DNA of 64,000 bases from Anthopleura xanthogrammica (GCA_964019055.1 OZ025218.1:6166759-6230758); one strand, 5' to 3'; positions 47,378-59,328 are shown, counted from the first letter of the stretch. Translations and numbers: made by a program. Notes: generated from the sequence alone by a model not told the origin.

Positions 47378-50300
47378 GGTCTAACCATTTTGTAGATGTA
47401 AGTACAAAGGCAGCACCTTCTCAGTTATTTTAAGACCCTGAGTGTTGGTTCGGCCGGAACTCGAACCACGACGCTCTTACCAACCAAGCTAACCGGGAGA
47501 CTATAATAGATTGGATGTGACTGAGATGGATTGGATGTGACTGGGATGGATTGGATGTGACTGGGATGGATTGGATGTGACTGGGATGGATTGGATGTGA
47601 CTGGGATGGATTGGATGTGACTGGGATGGATTGGATGTGACTGAGATGGATTGGATGTGACTGGGATGGATTGGATGTGACTGGGATGGATTGGATGTGA
47701 CTGAGATGGACTGGATGTGACTGAGATGGATTGGATGTGACTGAGATGGATTGGATGTGACTGAGATGGATTGGATGTGACTGAGATGGATTGGATGTGA
47801 CTGAGATGGATTGGATGTGACTGAGATGGATTGGATGTAACTGAGATGGATTGGATGTGACTGGGATGGATTGGATGTGACTGAGATGGATTGGATGTAA
47901 CTGAGATGGATTGGATGTGACTGGGATGGATTGGATGTGACTGAGATGGATTGGATGTGACTGAGATGGATTGGATGTGACTGAGATGGATTGGATGTAA
48001 CTGAGATGGATTGGATGTGACTGGGATGGATTGGATGTGACTGAGATGGATTGGATGTGACTGAGATGGATTGGATGTGACTGAGATGGATTGGATGTGA
48101 CTGAGATGGATTGGATGTAACTGAGATGGATTGGATGTGACTGGGATGGATTGGATGTGACTGAGATGGATTGGATGTGACTGGGATGGATTGGATGTGA
48201 CTGAGATGGACTGGATGTGACTGAGATGGATTGGATGTGACTGGGATGGATTGGATGTGACTGAGATGGACTGGATGTGACTGGTATTGATTGGATGTGA
48301 CTGAGATGGATTGGATGTGACTGAGATGGATTGGATGTGACTGGGATGGATTGGATGTGACTGAGATGGATTGGATGTGACTGGGATGGATTGGATGTGA
48401 CTGAGATGGATTGGATGTGACTGGGATGGATTGGATGTGACTGGGATGGATTGGATGTGACTGGGATGGATTGGATGTGACTGGTATTGATTGGATGTGA
48501 CTGAGATGGATTGGATGTGACTGGGATGGATTGGATGTAACTGAGATGGACTGGATGTGACTGGTATTGATTGGATGTGACTGGGATGGATTGGATGTGA
48601 CTGGGATGGATTGGATGTGACTGAGATGGACTGGATGTGACTGGTATTGATTGGATGTGACTGAGATGGATTGGATGTGACTGGGATGGATTGGATGTAA
48701 CTGAGATGGACTGGATGTGACTGGTATTGATTGGATGTGACTGGGATGGATTGGATGTGACTGGGATGGATTGGATGTGACTGAGATGGACTGGATGTGA
48801 CTGGTATTGATTGGATGTGACTGAGATGGATTGGATGTGACAGGGATGGATTGGATGTGACTGAGATGGATTGGATGTGACTGGTATTGATTGGATGTGA
48901 CTGAGATGGATTGGATGTGACTGGGATGGATTGGATGTGAATGAGATGGACTGGATGTGACTGGTATCGATTGGATGTGACTGAGATGGATTGGATGTGA
49001 CTGAGATGGATTGGATGTGACTGGGATGGATTGGATGTGACTGGAATGGATTGGATTTGACTGAGAAGGATTTGATGTGGCTGAGATAGAGTGGATGTGA
49101 CTGGAATAGTTTATGAGTTGCAGCTGTTGAATGTATTTACACGAGCGCATACATCTATAATGTCTGAATGGAGCCACGAATACACCTTTCCCGAATTCGT
49201 GAAAAAAAAATGGTTCCAAGTTGAGGTTGAGCAAACGTATGATAACATCAAGTTCAACCTGGACTTGGAATTCCTCAAGCAAATTCGATAAAGGTCTATT
49301 TATTTTATTGCTGCAAAACATTACTTACTGGGAACACGTGCTGCTAAGGTGATTGGGTCTGGCTTCGCTATCCACGTGATATCAAATCCCTTGTGATTGG
49401 TTCGATCATCACTCCTGAACTTTATCCATAGGTGGTTACTACTTGATTGTATTGTTCTTGGTAACCTTGTTCCACAAAACTTCCCCAGACGAGGATACTT
49501 TTCTGATGGGCCGTCACGAATGATGACGTAATCGTAGCGACATGCTGGACCTGGGACCAAACAAGGAAGATGTTATTCAGATGATGTTGATGGTGTTAAG
49601 GATGATAATGATGATGATGTTGATGATGATGGTGATGATGATGATGATGGTGGTGGTCATACATGATGATGGTAATCAGATGATTACAATGATGAATATA
49701 TTGATGATAATGACGATGTTGACGACGATAATGATGATGGTTGTGATGATCATGGTAAAGATGAAGATGATGATGAAGATGATGATAATGAAGATGATGA
49801 TAATGATGATCAATGTCTCCTACCTTCAATATCTATGTAGATAAAGCGTAATGAGATGATTTTGCCTTGAGGTACTTTGATAACCCATTCACAGGCGCTG
49901 TTGTCAGGGTAATTTCCTGGGTAATCAGGCGAGGTGAATCGTCCACCATCTGCGACAAGTCTGCCACCACATGCTGAAGAGAAAGATAGGGAGATCATTA
50001 CTATAACGACAACGACAATGATAATGATGGTTATGATGATGACCATGATGTTGGTGATGATCCAGATGATGATGATGATGATGACCATATTGTTGATGAC
50101 CATGATGATGATGTACTTGATGATGGTGATGATGATGATGATGACCATGATGATGATCAAAATGATGACTAAGTTTGCTGATCATGATGAAAACAATAAA
50201 TAAGCCAAAGCGAAATCAAAGTAAATATTATTCTACTAACCCATTGGACATCGTTCAATATTACATGCCCTTTCGTCCACATTTCTGCCCAAACAATTGC

Positions 50301-53300
50301 GTCCTCCATTTAGAGGTCCTGGGCTATTACAAAAGCGTCTTCTTCTTTGCACCCCACCGCCACAGGTTTGGCTACAGGAAGACCATGTTGACCAGAGGGA
50401 CCAACGACCGTGTACTGGACGGGCTACAGGGATTGATGGTCCGGGAGCTGGAAAATATGAAACAATTTAATAAAAGTAAAGACATTTCAGATCACTTAGA
50501 AGAATGACATATGGTGGGAAGTAAATATATGTGAGGTAAATAAGTATTTTTACTAAAATTGTGAAATTTCTCGCGCGCTGATTGGTCGAGAACCGTGGTA
50601 AATAAGAGGACATACCGATAGAATGACGAATCGCTCGCGCACGGAGCGCGCGCGCGCACTTGCAACGTTTTTTTCTTTCAAACTTTTTCTTCGTTTTGGG
50701 ATATTTTATTTGACTTTGTTATGGTAAAAAAACAAATTTTCGATGGTTTAGCGTGGCTACGCCTTGTGGGTACCTGAACATGGAACTGGAAAAAGGAAAG
50801 TGAGGTAGAAAAAAGAAAAACCCGAATAAATAAAAGTCAGACGTCCTTTCTCAAATGAATAGCTATCCCGCCTTATTAAATAGACTTCTTTAGCTTGGGT
50901 ATTTCTTTTGCCCATTTCAGACCTCGTTTCATTCCCTAGAGTATCATTTCTTTGTTTAACGGTTTTATGGGTACAACACAGAGAATCTTATTCTCAAAGG
51001 AATGGCACGTGGTCTGAAATGGGCAAAGCAAACACGCCCAAGCTTAAGAGGTCTATTGCCTGTCTTCCTTTGATATAAGTCACTGACCTCCAACAACATA
51101 GATCCGTTCAGCGCAGAGGTACGTCTGGTCCCATCCATCTCGTCCTCCCTTAGCATACCACTGCATACAGTCAAGACCGGATATGGGGCCAGTATACGAG
51201 AATCGAAACCTGGAAAAGGATTGACCGCAAATTGAAATAGGATATGAGGAGTTCAAGTTTATGATCACCACATCCAATCAGGATGAAGGAACAACATACG
51301 GCACGTGAACTCTGATTATCCAATCACGATACAGGGGCATACACAACGTGATTACTAGATATCCAATCAGAAACCTAATTACTGCAACAGTCACACAAAA
51401 CTTGTTCCATAAACATGACGCGTTCAGTAACCTGTTTCAAAATGTTGCGTCATCACATAGTCGTGCCGTTGCCATAGTTACTCACCTATAAGGTGCGTCA
51501 TTCTTAGGCATACATAAATAATTATCATCCCAAGTTCCTTTGCGCTTGGTCACTTCCTTACGAACATAAATACGAGTGCAGACTTGGTCAGGGATTCTGC
51601 CCTTGTCAGACCACTGGAACTGTAGATCTCGTTTGTTGTTTGGAGTGCAGAAGAGGTAGTTGTTCCAAGTGAAGTAATCCATGCGCTCATAGGTCCTGAT
51701 GCAGAGTTCGTTCGCTGGTGGATACTTGAAACGACCAAAGCTGAAATCCTTCGGAAAAACTGGCCAGTCTGTAGAGAAAAAGGACAATAATGAAAAAAAT
51801 ATCTGCCTTGATTCGCGGGGTTTTCTCCAGATTCTCCCGTTTTCTCCGTCCGCAAAACCTAACAAGCTAAATTACAATTCAATCCGAGTGAGTTAGCTGT
51901 GCCCTGACTTAGATCAGCCCAGAGGTTGTTCAGGGTTCTATCTGTGAGTTAGCTGTGCCCTGACTTAGATTAGCACAGAGGTTGTTCAGGGTTCTATCTG
52001 TGAGTTAGCTGTGCCCTGACTTAGATTAGCACAGAGGTTGTTCAGGGTTCTATCTGTGAGTTAGCTGTGCCCTGACTTAGATCAGCACAGAGGTTGTTCA
52101 GGGTTCTATCTGTGAGTTAGCTGTGCCCTGACTTAGATTAGCACAGAGGTTGTTCAGGGTTCTATCTGTGAGTTAGCTGTGCCCTGACTTAGATTAGCAC
52201 AGAGGTTGTTCAGGGTTCTATCTGTGAGTTAGCTGTGCCCTGACTTAGATTAGCCCAGAGGTTGTTCAGGGTTCTATCTGTGAGTTAGCCATGCCCTGAC
52301 TTAGATCAGCCCAGAGGTTGTTCAGGGTTCTATCTGTGAGTTAGCCGTGCCCTGACTTAGATCAGCCCAGAGGTTGTTCAGGGTTCTATCTGTGAGTTAG
52401 CCATGCCCTGACTTAGATCAGCCCAGAGGTTGTTCAGGGTTCTATCTGTGAGTTAGCCGTGCCCTGACTTAGATCAGCCCAGAGGTTGTTCAGGGTTCTA
52501 TCTGTGAGTTAGCCGTGCCCTGACTTAGATCAGCCCAGAGGTTGTTTCAGGGTTCGATCTGTGAGTTAGCCATGCCCTGACTTAGATCAGCCCAGAGGTT
52601 GTTTCAGGGTTCGATCTGTGAATTAGCCATGCCCTGACTTAGATCAGCCCAGAGGTTGTTCAGGGTTCTATCTGTGAGTTAGCCATGCCCTGACTATGAT
52701 CAGCCCAGAGTTTGTTTCAGGGTTTCCTCTGTGAGTTAGCCGTGCCCTGACTTAGCTCAGCCCAGAGGTTGTTTCAGGAGTTTCTCTGTGAGTTAGCCGT
52801 GCCCTGACTCTGATCAGCCCAGAGGTTGAGAACATGAGCATAAAATCTCACAAGATTGGAATTATTTTTTTGTCTCGAAGTTGAGCTGCTTTGACGTCAT
52901 GTACAAAGGGAGTATTTTTTCTTACCTTCACACTGTCGTAAATTACACCTTCCTGTCTCTAGGGACTGCCCAACGCAGAACCTGCCCCCGTAGGACGGGC
53001 GTGGACTGTTGCATGTTCTACTTCTTCTTTGTATTCCACCGCCACATTTACGGCTGCATTGGGACCATGATGCCCATTCACTCCACTGTCCATCTGAAAT
53101 AGGGATTCATGAGCTTTATTGCAATAGCCAATAAGCATGAGCTCGAAATTATAGCACAAAGAACTCTGGGAAAGTGACTTTTTTGACTCCTCTAAAAATT
53201 CATCTGACAACTTTTCCTTCAACATTTTCTATGGAAATAAAAGGGTTTCAGCAGACGAAAATAACAGAGTTATTTTTATCTGTTAGTTCCTTTGATTTCC

Positions 53301-56300
53301 CTGTTACATTTTTGAAGAACTCACTTTCCCAGAGTGCTTTGTGAGCTTTGATGCACATTGCCTATTTCATTGTCAACATCACACTACCTCACTCTACATC
53401 AGAGGGACGTAAAAGAGCCAATGAGGGACGTAAAGAAACCCTGAAAGTGACCATCCTCTGGTGGCTGGCTTCTACTTTTGATTTCTTTACGGGAAGCACG
53501 GGTGGCGTAGCACTGAGAGCGCTCGCCTCTCACCAATCCGAAGGGTTCGAGTCCCGCCTGGCTCTCGGTGCTGTATATGAGTAGAGTTTTTTTGGTTCTC
53601 TTCTGAGCTTAAAGGGTTTTTCTTCGAGTTCACCGGTTTTCGACCCTCCGCAAAAATCAAATTTTAAATTCTAATTCGATCGTGAGGGGTCTAGATGAAA
53701 ATTACTCTGTGCAACCCTAGTAAAAAGATTAATAAGTGTCCACTAAAACCTACCAACAGGCGATTCGTCTCTACTAGCGCACAAAAAGTATTGCCTTCTG
53801 CTCCATTCAGGATCGTTAGGTTCAGTAATATTCAAACAATTGCCCAAATCAGTTGGAGAAGGCGGTCGAGTCATCCACGAGAATGTATACACCCCATCCC
53901 TAGGCCAACATAGATAGTTATCATCCCATGAATATTGACGGTTCTTCGTAGGCGCCTCAATCTTGATACAGTTCATGTCTATGAGAGGTCCTGTGTGAGA
54001 CCATCTGATGTTCAAGGGCTTACGGTCATTCCTGAAGCAGAGGTAGTTGTTATGCCAGTCGTGAGGGTCTTGTGGTTCGTTGAAGTTGACGCACGAGGAA
54101 TCACGGTTCCCACGACCATCGTTCTTCCAAAAAAAGTCTGTTGGAAATTTTGGATAATCTGTGAAGAAAACATATGATCCGGTTGATGTGATAATGAAAG
54201 TAACGCTCGCTTACTGTGATGTAAACACGTCAGACAGCCAATAGGCGCTCGCGTCTCTGTGCTCTAACATATAACACACTGGGAACTATAGCGCACAAGT
54301 GACAAAGCTTAGGAACACGAGGCGTCGCGTGTCTGTGTTCTTTGGTATAAACACGCTAGGAGCTGTAGAGCACGAGAGAAACAAACTAACGAACACAAGG
54401 CGTAGAATAATTCTTACCTGGACAGTTATAGAGTAAGTTGGCTTGTTTGGCATCAAGGGCACTGATATGAGTGTTTCCAAACTCTGTAATATCCTGTTTC
54501 AGAGATCTAATAGTTGGCTTGTGATTCTTGCTGAAAGCCTTGGATCCATAGTGCATAACAGAATAATAATCATAGGGAACATTCAGGCTGTTTATCTTTC
54601 GACTGCTGTACTTAGAGAAGGCAAACTGGAATTCTAAGAAGGTAAAAGAATTCAAAGCTTTGTGAGTTTAGCTACGGCATTTGGCTTTTTGTGTTTTGCA
54701 TTTCGGTCAGAATCGATGTAACAGCGCTCAAGAGAATCATCGTCTCAACAAAGGTATCTCATTTTACATCGATAAAAATAAAGTATATTTAAAAGAAATT
54801 CTAAAAACAAAAAATTGACTCTGGCACGAATAGAAAATGCAAATCGGGATATGGGGGCCGTACGATTAGCCACTGCGGTTTTTCGTTTGTTTGTTTGTTT
54901 TTTATCAGAGCGCGGTTTTGTTTTCCCGCCATAAAACTCGTTTGCATACACTAATTCCCGTATGTGTAAACGCGCGAGGAATTTGCATTGAAAAAAAATG
55001 AATTTTTGTTGGAATCTAAATATAAATAAATTCAAAGAATTAAGAAATAAAATTCCCAGGTAATTTCTGCATAAAATCTGGATTTCTTTGGGATATGAAT
55101 CAAAGGAGAAGTGTGGAGTAATGATAAATCAAAATATATTTGCTCGGCTTACTTGGTATAATGTTATCCCACATGACCTCTACATGCTTGTCTCTGTCAG
55201 GTCTGTTTTGCTCGTGCCAGAATCCAATCACGTGACCCAGTTCATGTACAATAATGCCATGATGGGCACAGCCACGCCCCAGAGATGTGGTCTGCCTGCC
55301 ACCAACTCTCCCAACGTCTGAATTACATCTGCGATTTGAAAATTTTAGGGAATAAAACTTTCATTTTCACAATGAAATACTGAGTTTTCTGCTTGTGTTT
55401 ACGCTTGCGTTGCTATAAACCCTTCTTAGCTTGTGCATAATGTTTTCCCATTTCAGACAACGAGTCATTCCCTAAAGTATATGGATACAACTCAAACAAA
55501 GAATCTTATTCTCATAGGCATGACACGTGGTCTGAGATGAGAAAACATTACGCCCAAGCTAGAGGTCAATTGAAAACCAGGCTTAAAGCAAAATGTGATC
55601 AAGGAGATAGAGTGATGCTTACCCATCGCCATAGTAGAATTCTACATAATCAGGCTGGCTTACTCTTTCTACAAACTTGATGCATGTTTTTCTCTCCCAT
55701 TCTCTCATCGCACCCATCAGGATCTTGTGCGTTTGGGTTGTTTTTCCTAAAAAAAAATTTAGATCGACTCCATTAGCAGGGGAGTTTTTGTGTTACTTGC
55801 AAATCAAGTTGATTGTACTGAATTAATAAATAAATGAATGAATGAATGAATGAATGAATGAATGAATGAATGAATGAATGAATGAATGAATGAATGAATG
55901 AATGAATGAATGAATGAATGAATGAATGAATGAATGAATGAATGAATGAATGAATGAATGAATGAATGAATGAATGAATGAATGAATGAATGAATGAATG
56001 GATGGACGGACAGACGGATGGATGGAGGGATGAATTGAAGGGAAGAATGGATGGATGAATGGATGGATCGATGAATGGATGGATCGATGAATGGATGGAT
56101 CGATGAATGGATGGATCGATGAATGGAGGGATGGATTGAAGGGAAGAATGGATGGCATGGATGGATGGATGAATTAATGGATCAGAAAAAAGAAGAAGAA
56201 AAAAAGAGAGCTTTGCCAGACAGACTACTTACTAATACTGTAAGCAAGTTTATAAGGAATGATTCCATTTTTCCATAGATTATTCTCGTCCCCTCTTATA

Positions 56301-56751
56301 GCAGCACCATGTGAGCTGTTGCCCTGGTTACTGTTGGGATGTCTCTTCCAGGGTATCTTCATGTCAATTTGATAAAATCTACCTGAATCATTATATACAC
56401 CTAAAAGTGAAACGGAAATTAAATAAGTTATGGAATTAGGAAGAGAAAGGGATTGGAAAAATCCAGTGATCCTCTCTTTCTTCCCTATCTATTATTTTTA
56501 CGGCGCTTCGTTCTCCCTATCATCGGTTGTTTCTTCTCTCCATCTCATCTCATCTTCCCTCCTTACCTTCCTCTTCCGTTTCCATTTTTTTATTCATCTA
56601 TCCATTCAATATTCACTTCCCCCATAAGCCCCTCCCTCACAATGTCCTTCTTTTCTTTTGCACTTTATCATTCAGTCGTTACTCCGTATCTCCCTCTCCT
56701 TACGTTCTTCCCTCCTTCCTCCCTCCATCCCTCCCTCTGTCTCTCTCCCTC

Positions 56752-56797
<46 letters not shown>

Positions 56798-59328
56798 CTT
56801 TCTCTCTCTCTCTCTCTTTCAACGAACCCTAACCATACTCAGACCATTCCCCTTGTCCTTTTCTGTGTGCCGCTATCTTTTCTAATCCAATTAACACCAA
56901 ATTTCTTACATATCACACCATTTGAACAATCTAAATAGCCAACATATCCAATTAACAATCAATAAGTCTTAGAAACCACAGATGTCAAGAAACAATATAT
57001 CTTTCGTTCGGGGCGTTGATTTCGGTGCTGCGCCAAGAAAAAATTATGTGAAAATTAATAATGGTGATTTTGGTATACCATGTCGAACCGCAAACCCACT
57101 GCAAAGAGAGCGAACCGCCTTGCGAAGGGATGGTAAAGATATAAATAACATCACGACGTTGCAACACCTCATCTATCAAGGCTGTATGCATATATATATG
57201 ACAGGCTGAGATGAAGATTTCAAATGAATTTTAAAACAATGAAGCCCATTAGACCATGTTGATCAAGGTCTCCTTATGCTCGACACTGGGTGTCTATAAT
57301 AACTATTTCTATCCAGAAATAAGTTGTAAAGTATACATGCTGCTAACAGAAAGTGTATTTAAAGAAGCAAAATGACTTTTAGTTTTGGAGAATTTTGAGT
57401 ACAAAGTCCTACATTACTAGCTTCCAAACGTGGTGGTTACCGAGTAATCCACCCCTCGGATACCGTCAACAATTTTAACCTCATTCCTAAAATGGTCAAA
57501 TAATTGTGTTTAGACGTTGTTGGCTTCAACACCTAGTTTTACGAATGAAATTGAATTTACACTCAGTAATTTCCGGTATCTAGCCGTTGTAACCGCAAAT
57601 ACCAAGGATTACGCATGACGACTGGTATTTCATTACATTAGAAATCACGGAATGATGTTCTTGATCAAATATTAGCAATCCCGAACTGTCGAGGAAAAAG
57701 CTGGGTAGAGTTGGCATTGCAGTTCATTGTGGGACTGTTTTAGAGGACATTTCCAAGATGGCGTCTATCCCCCCCCCCCCCAACTGTCCCACAATGCACT
57801 GCAATGCAAACTCGACCCAGTTTTTTTCAACTTCGGAATGGTTTATATACGAAATCACAGCAACAAATAATCCCCAAGAGCACCAGGACCACCAGGACCA
57901 CCAGGACCACCAAGACCAAAAATAATTTTCGTAATAACTTCTTTGGGTACTTATGGAAGTACAATTTCCTAAAATTATTTCAAGCCCCAGGACTAAGGAG
58001 ATTTTGCCAGAAAGAAAAATTGGACTTTGGAGTCGCGAATGAGAATTGGAACCTATTGTTTTGTCCTCCCAACTGAGCTGCATTCCGACGGGGCCTATAA
58101 ACGTTTTCATTGGTTGCTTGGCTTTTGATGACTGTTTTAATACAAATGCGCTCTTGGAGGGGATTTCTAGTGAATAACCCTGAACTCAAGTCAGCTTTTC
58201 ATGAGGGTTGCCCAAGGGAGCGTTAGCAAAGCTGAAGCGCGATAACTCTCTTTTAATCAGTCAAAAAATTTTTTTTGTCTGTTTTAGATGAGATACTACG
58301 CGCGATCTGATTGGTTTATAATGTTGGGACCGATTTCGTGTGAATTCAGACAAGTTCGCAATTCTAAATTTTCTATATCTCGAACAATAATTTCTAGCTA
58401 AAACATTTCATTTTGATAATTCGTAGAGCAATTGAGAAAGGTTTAAATAAAATTGCCTTCTCACGCGTGCTCTACAACGCACATTATGCGCCAGCGGTTA
58501 TTCCGATAATTGTATGCGCGTAACAACCTCAAAAATAAACAAATCGAGAAATTTAAAGACCGCACTAAATCCTCATATCTGATCAAAGGAATTTTCAATA
58601 GAAAATTAGTCCAAATGCACCGGTTTGGAGTACGGTCATCCAAGTGATACTTTTTGAATATTTTCATTTATCGCCATGAAGCATAGACTCCCTTAAGATA
58701 ATGGATAGGATTTATCATTGAGCCACATGATACCGAGCAAGCTATTGAAAGACGAGAGGATCTTCGACCATAGGCTGGAGTATTGTTATTGCGGGTTGTA
58801 CGGGTCACATGGAACACTCTATCTGAATTCGCCTTCAAATTGCTATCACGTTTTCTGCTTATGGAGTTTTCTAGTCATTTACAGACACTAGATCGCTTAC
58901 AGTTGTTCAACTAGATCCCAAACAGGTCCAATCTTGCTATAGCTAAACTTGGCTCGAATGTGTGACTTTGTCGGGAGAAGACAAAGACTTATACAATATA
59001 ATATATTGTCACAAAATATAGATACATTATGCCTTTACCATGTCTGGGATATATTTATTTAGTGTAATGTAGAACCCAAATGACGGCTTCCAAGTCAGGA
59101 CTAAACATTTGGACACTAACTTTAATTTACGAAAACCTTCTGCTTCATAAATTGAATTCAACGTAAAATCTTGGAGACTAAGAGAGGAAGTTTTAACTTA
59201 CCATATCGAGAGTTGACAATCTCAATTTTTTCAAAAGCAGTCTTGCGAGTTCTCAAACTGGCCGCTCGGATTTCCACCACAATGATCCACAAAACACAAC
59301 ATAATATGTACTGTCCTCTTTTCCACAT
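44354..59328 (-). CDS. gene C: secreted astacin - W-P module - TSP1 - W-P module - TSP1 - CUB - CUB - C-type lectin
   Basis: Sixteen exons on the minus strand: 59328-59202, 56400-56233, 55746-55623, 55328-55153, 54633-54418, 54158-53754, 53093-52926, 51768-51486, 51209-51088, 50447-50241, 49973-49824, 49550-49329, 46969-46730, 46080-45943, 45279-45018, 44513-44354. Sum 3168 nt, 1055 codons plus TAA, phase-consistent. Exon 1 begins [20 protein letters not shown], a signal peptide. Exons 2-5 are propeptide and astacin: L-W-K-N-G-I-I-P-Y, zinc site [19 protein letters not shown], Met-turn SVMHYG. Exon 6 and exons 8-9 are W-P modules; exons 7 and 10 are longer TSP1 domains (C-G-G-G-x-Q-R-R-x-R). 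Exons 11-12 and 13-14 are two CUB domains ([22 protein letters not shown]). Exons 15-16 are a C-type lectin with D-P-N instead of E-P-N, and W-N-D. Two donors depart from GTAAG/GTGAG (GTCAGT, exon 9; GTTAGT, exon 10). It converges on gene B, with 2.4 kb between the stop codons. Confidence 0.87.
44597..44882. mobile_element. MITE-like element in the lectin intron of gene C
   Basis: Same family as 41407-41760, inverted in the window but in the same orientation relative to the host gene. The ends are inverted copies around AATAGACCTTATTACCGAT and AGTAAGAAGGTCTATTG. Confidence 0.75.
46183..46262 (+). repeat. SINE tail fragment
   Basis: GAGGGTTTTTCTCCGGGTTCTC and CTCCCTCCACAAAAATCGAC, the tail motif of the SINE family seen at 25613 and 53502. 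No tRNA-like head is convincing here. Confidence 0.55.
46385..46660. repeat. GAAC / GAAT / GGAT tetranucleotide arrays, gene C intron 13
   Basis: Runs of GAAC, GAAT and ATGGATGA motifs between the two exons of the second CUB domain. On the gene's sense strand these read ATTC/CATCC. Confidence 0.85.
47075..47505 (-). mobile_element. tRNA-derived SINE with a GCGCTATATAA tail
   Basis: On the minus strand the head reads GGTTAGCTTGGTTGGTAAGA then GTGGTTCGAGTTCCGGCCG (A-box and B-box like). The 3' end has AAGCGTATTGAGACATTG and AATGCGCTATATAAGAAC, resembling tails shared by many animal SINEs and L2-type LINEs. The distance between the boxes is short, so the anticodon arm appears deleted. Confidence 0.65.
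47511..49105. repeat. 20-bp tandem array, about 80 units, gene C intron 12
   Basis: Unit GATGGATTGGATGTGACTGA, with variants GGG for GAG, TGTAAC for TGTGAC, and GGTATTGATT. The variants recur in blocks, for example GACTGGATGTGACTGGTATT repeats between 48240 and 48960. The 606-codon frame on the minus strand is a repeat artefact inside an intron. Confidence 0.95.
49568..49812. repeat. imperfect (GAT)n array, gene C intron 11
   Basis: Sits between the two exons of the first CUB domain. No coding meaning. Confidence 0.85.
49990..50172. repeat. imperfect (GAT)n array, gene C intron 10
   Basis: GATGATGAT-type motifs with interspersed GACCATGATG, ending about 70 bp before the second TSP1 exon. 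Confidence 0.85.
50888..51058. mobile_element. foldback MITE of the ACGTGGTCTGAAATGGG family, gene C intron 9
   Basis: TAGCTTGGG...CCCATTTCAGACC at one end and GGTCTGAAATGGG...CCCAAGCTTA at the other. It ends only about 30 bp from the exon at 51088. Confidence 0.7.
51890..52829 (-). repeat. 57-bp satellite array, about 16 units, gene C intron 7
   Basis: Reverse complement of the satellite at 1713, 11860, 17160 and 19018. It occurs here without the rest of the composite repeat and just beyond a SINE tail (51815-51870). Units with GTTGTTCAGGGTTCTATC dominate; those with GTTTCAGGGTTCGATC appear at the right end, so one variant expanded locally. Confidence 0.9.
53502..53670 (+). mobile_element. 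tRNA-derived SINE, gene C intron 6
   Basis: GGTGGCGTAGCACTGAGAGC (A-box like), GGGTTCGAGTCCCGCC (B-box), then AGGGTTTTTCTTCGAGTTCA and ACCCTCCGCAAAAATCAA. The best-preserved SINE head in the window. Confidence 0.75.
55428..55566. mobile_element. foldback MITE of the ACGTGGTCTGAAATGGG family, gene C intron 3
   Basis: AGCTTGTGCATAATGTTTTC...CAGACAACGAGTCATTCC against GACACGTGGTCTGAGATGAG...CATTACGCCCAAGCT. Confidence 0.65.
55832..56170. repeat. (GAAT)n then GGAT-type array, gene C intron 2
   Basis: A near-pure tetranucleotide run to about 55999, then ATGGATGGATCGATGA-type units to 56170. Confidence 0.9.
56401..59201. other. intron 1 of gene C, 2.8 kb
   Basis: Contains a (CT)n run (56757-56820), a foldback at 57701-57819 (GTTGGCATTGCAGTTCATTG against CAATGCACTGCAATGCAAAC, with a poly-C run in the loop), and a short 9-bp repeat with ACCACCAGG (57876-57916). 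No exon recognised. Confidence 0.6.

Noticed and set aside
47501..49321. 606-codon minus-strand frame
   Set aside because: Product of the 20-bp array; it lies between the first CUB domain's second exon and the second CUB domain's first exon of gene C.
51890..52829. Regularly spaced repeat that could suggest a CRISPR array
   Set aside because: The whole 57-bp unit is conserved with no variable spacers, and the locus is an animal intron.
53502..53575. Possible functional tRNA gene
   Set aside because: A- and B-boxes are present but there is no paired acceptor stem, and the sequence runs into a SINE tail shared with other copies.
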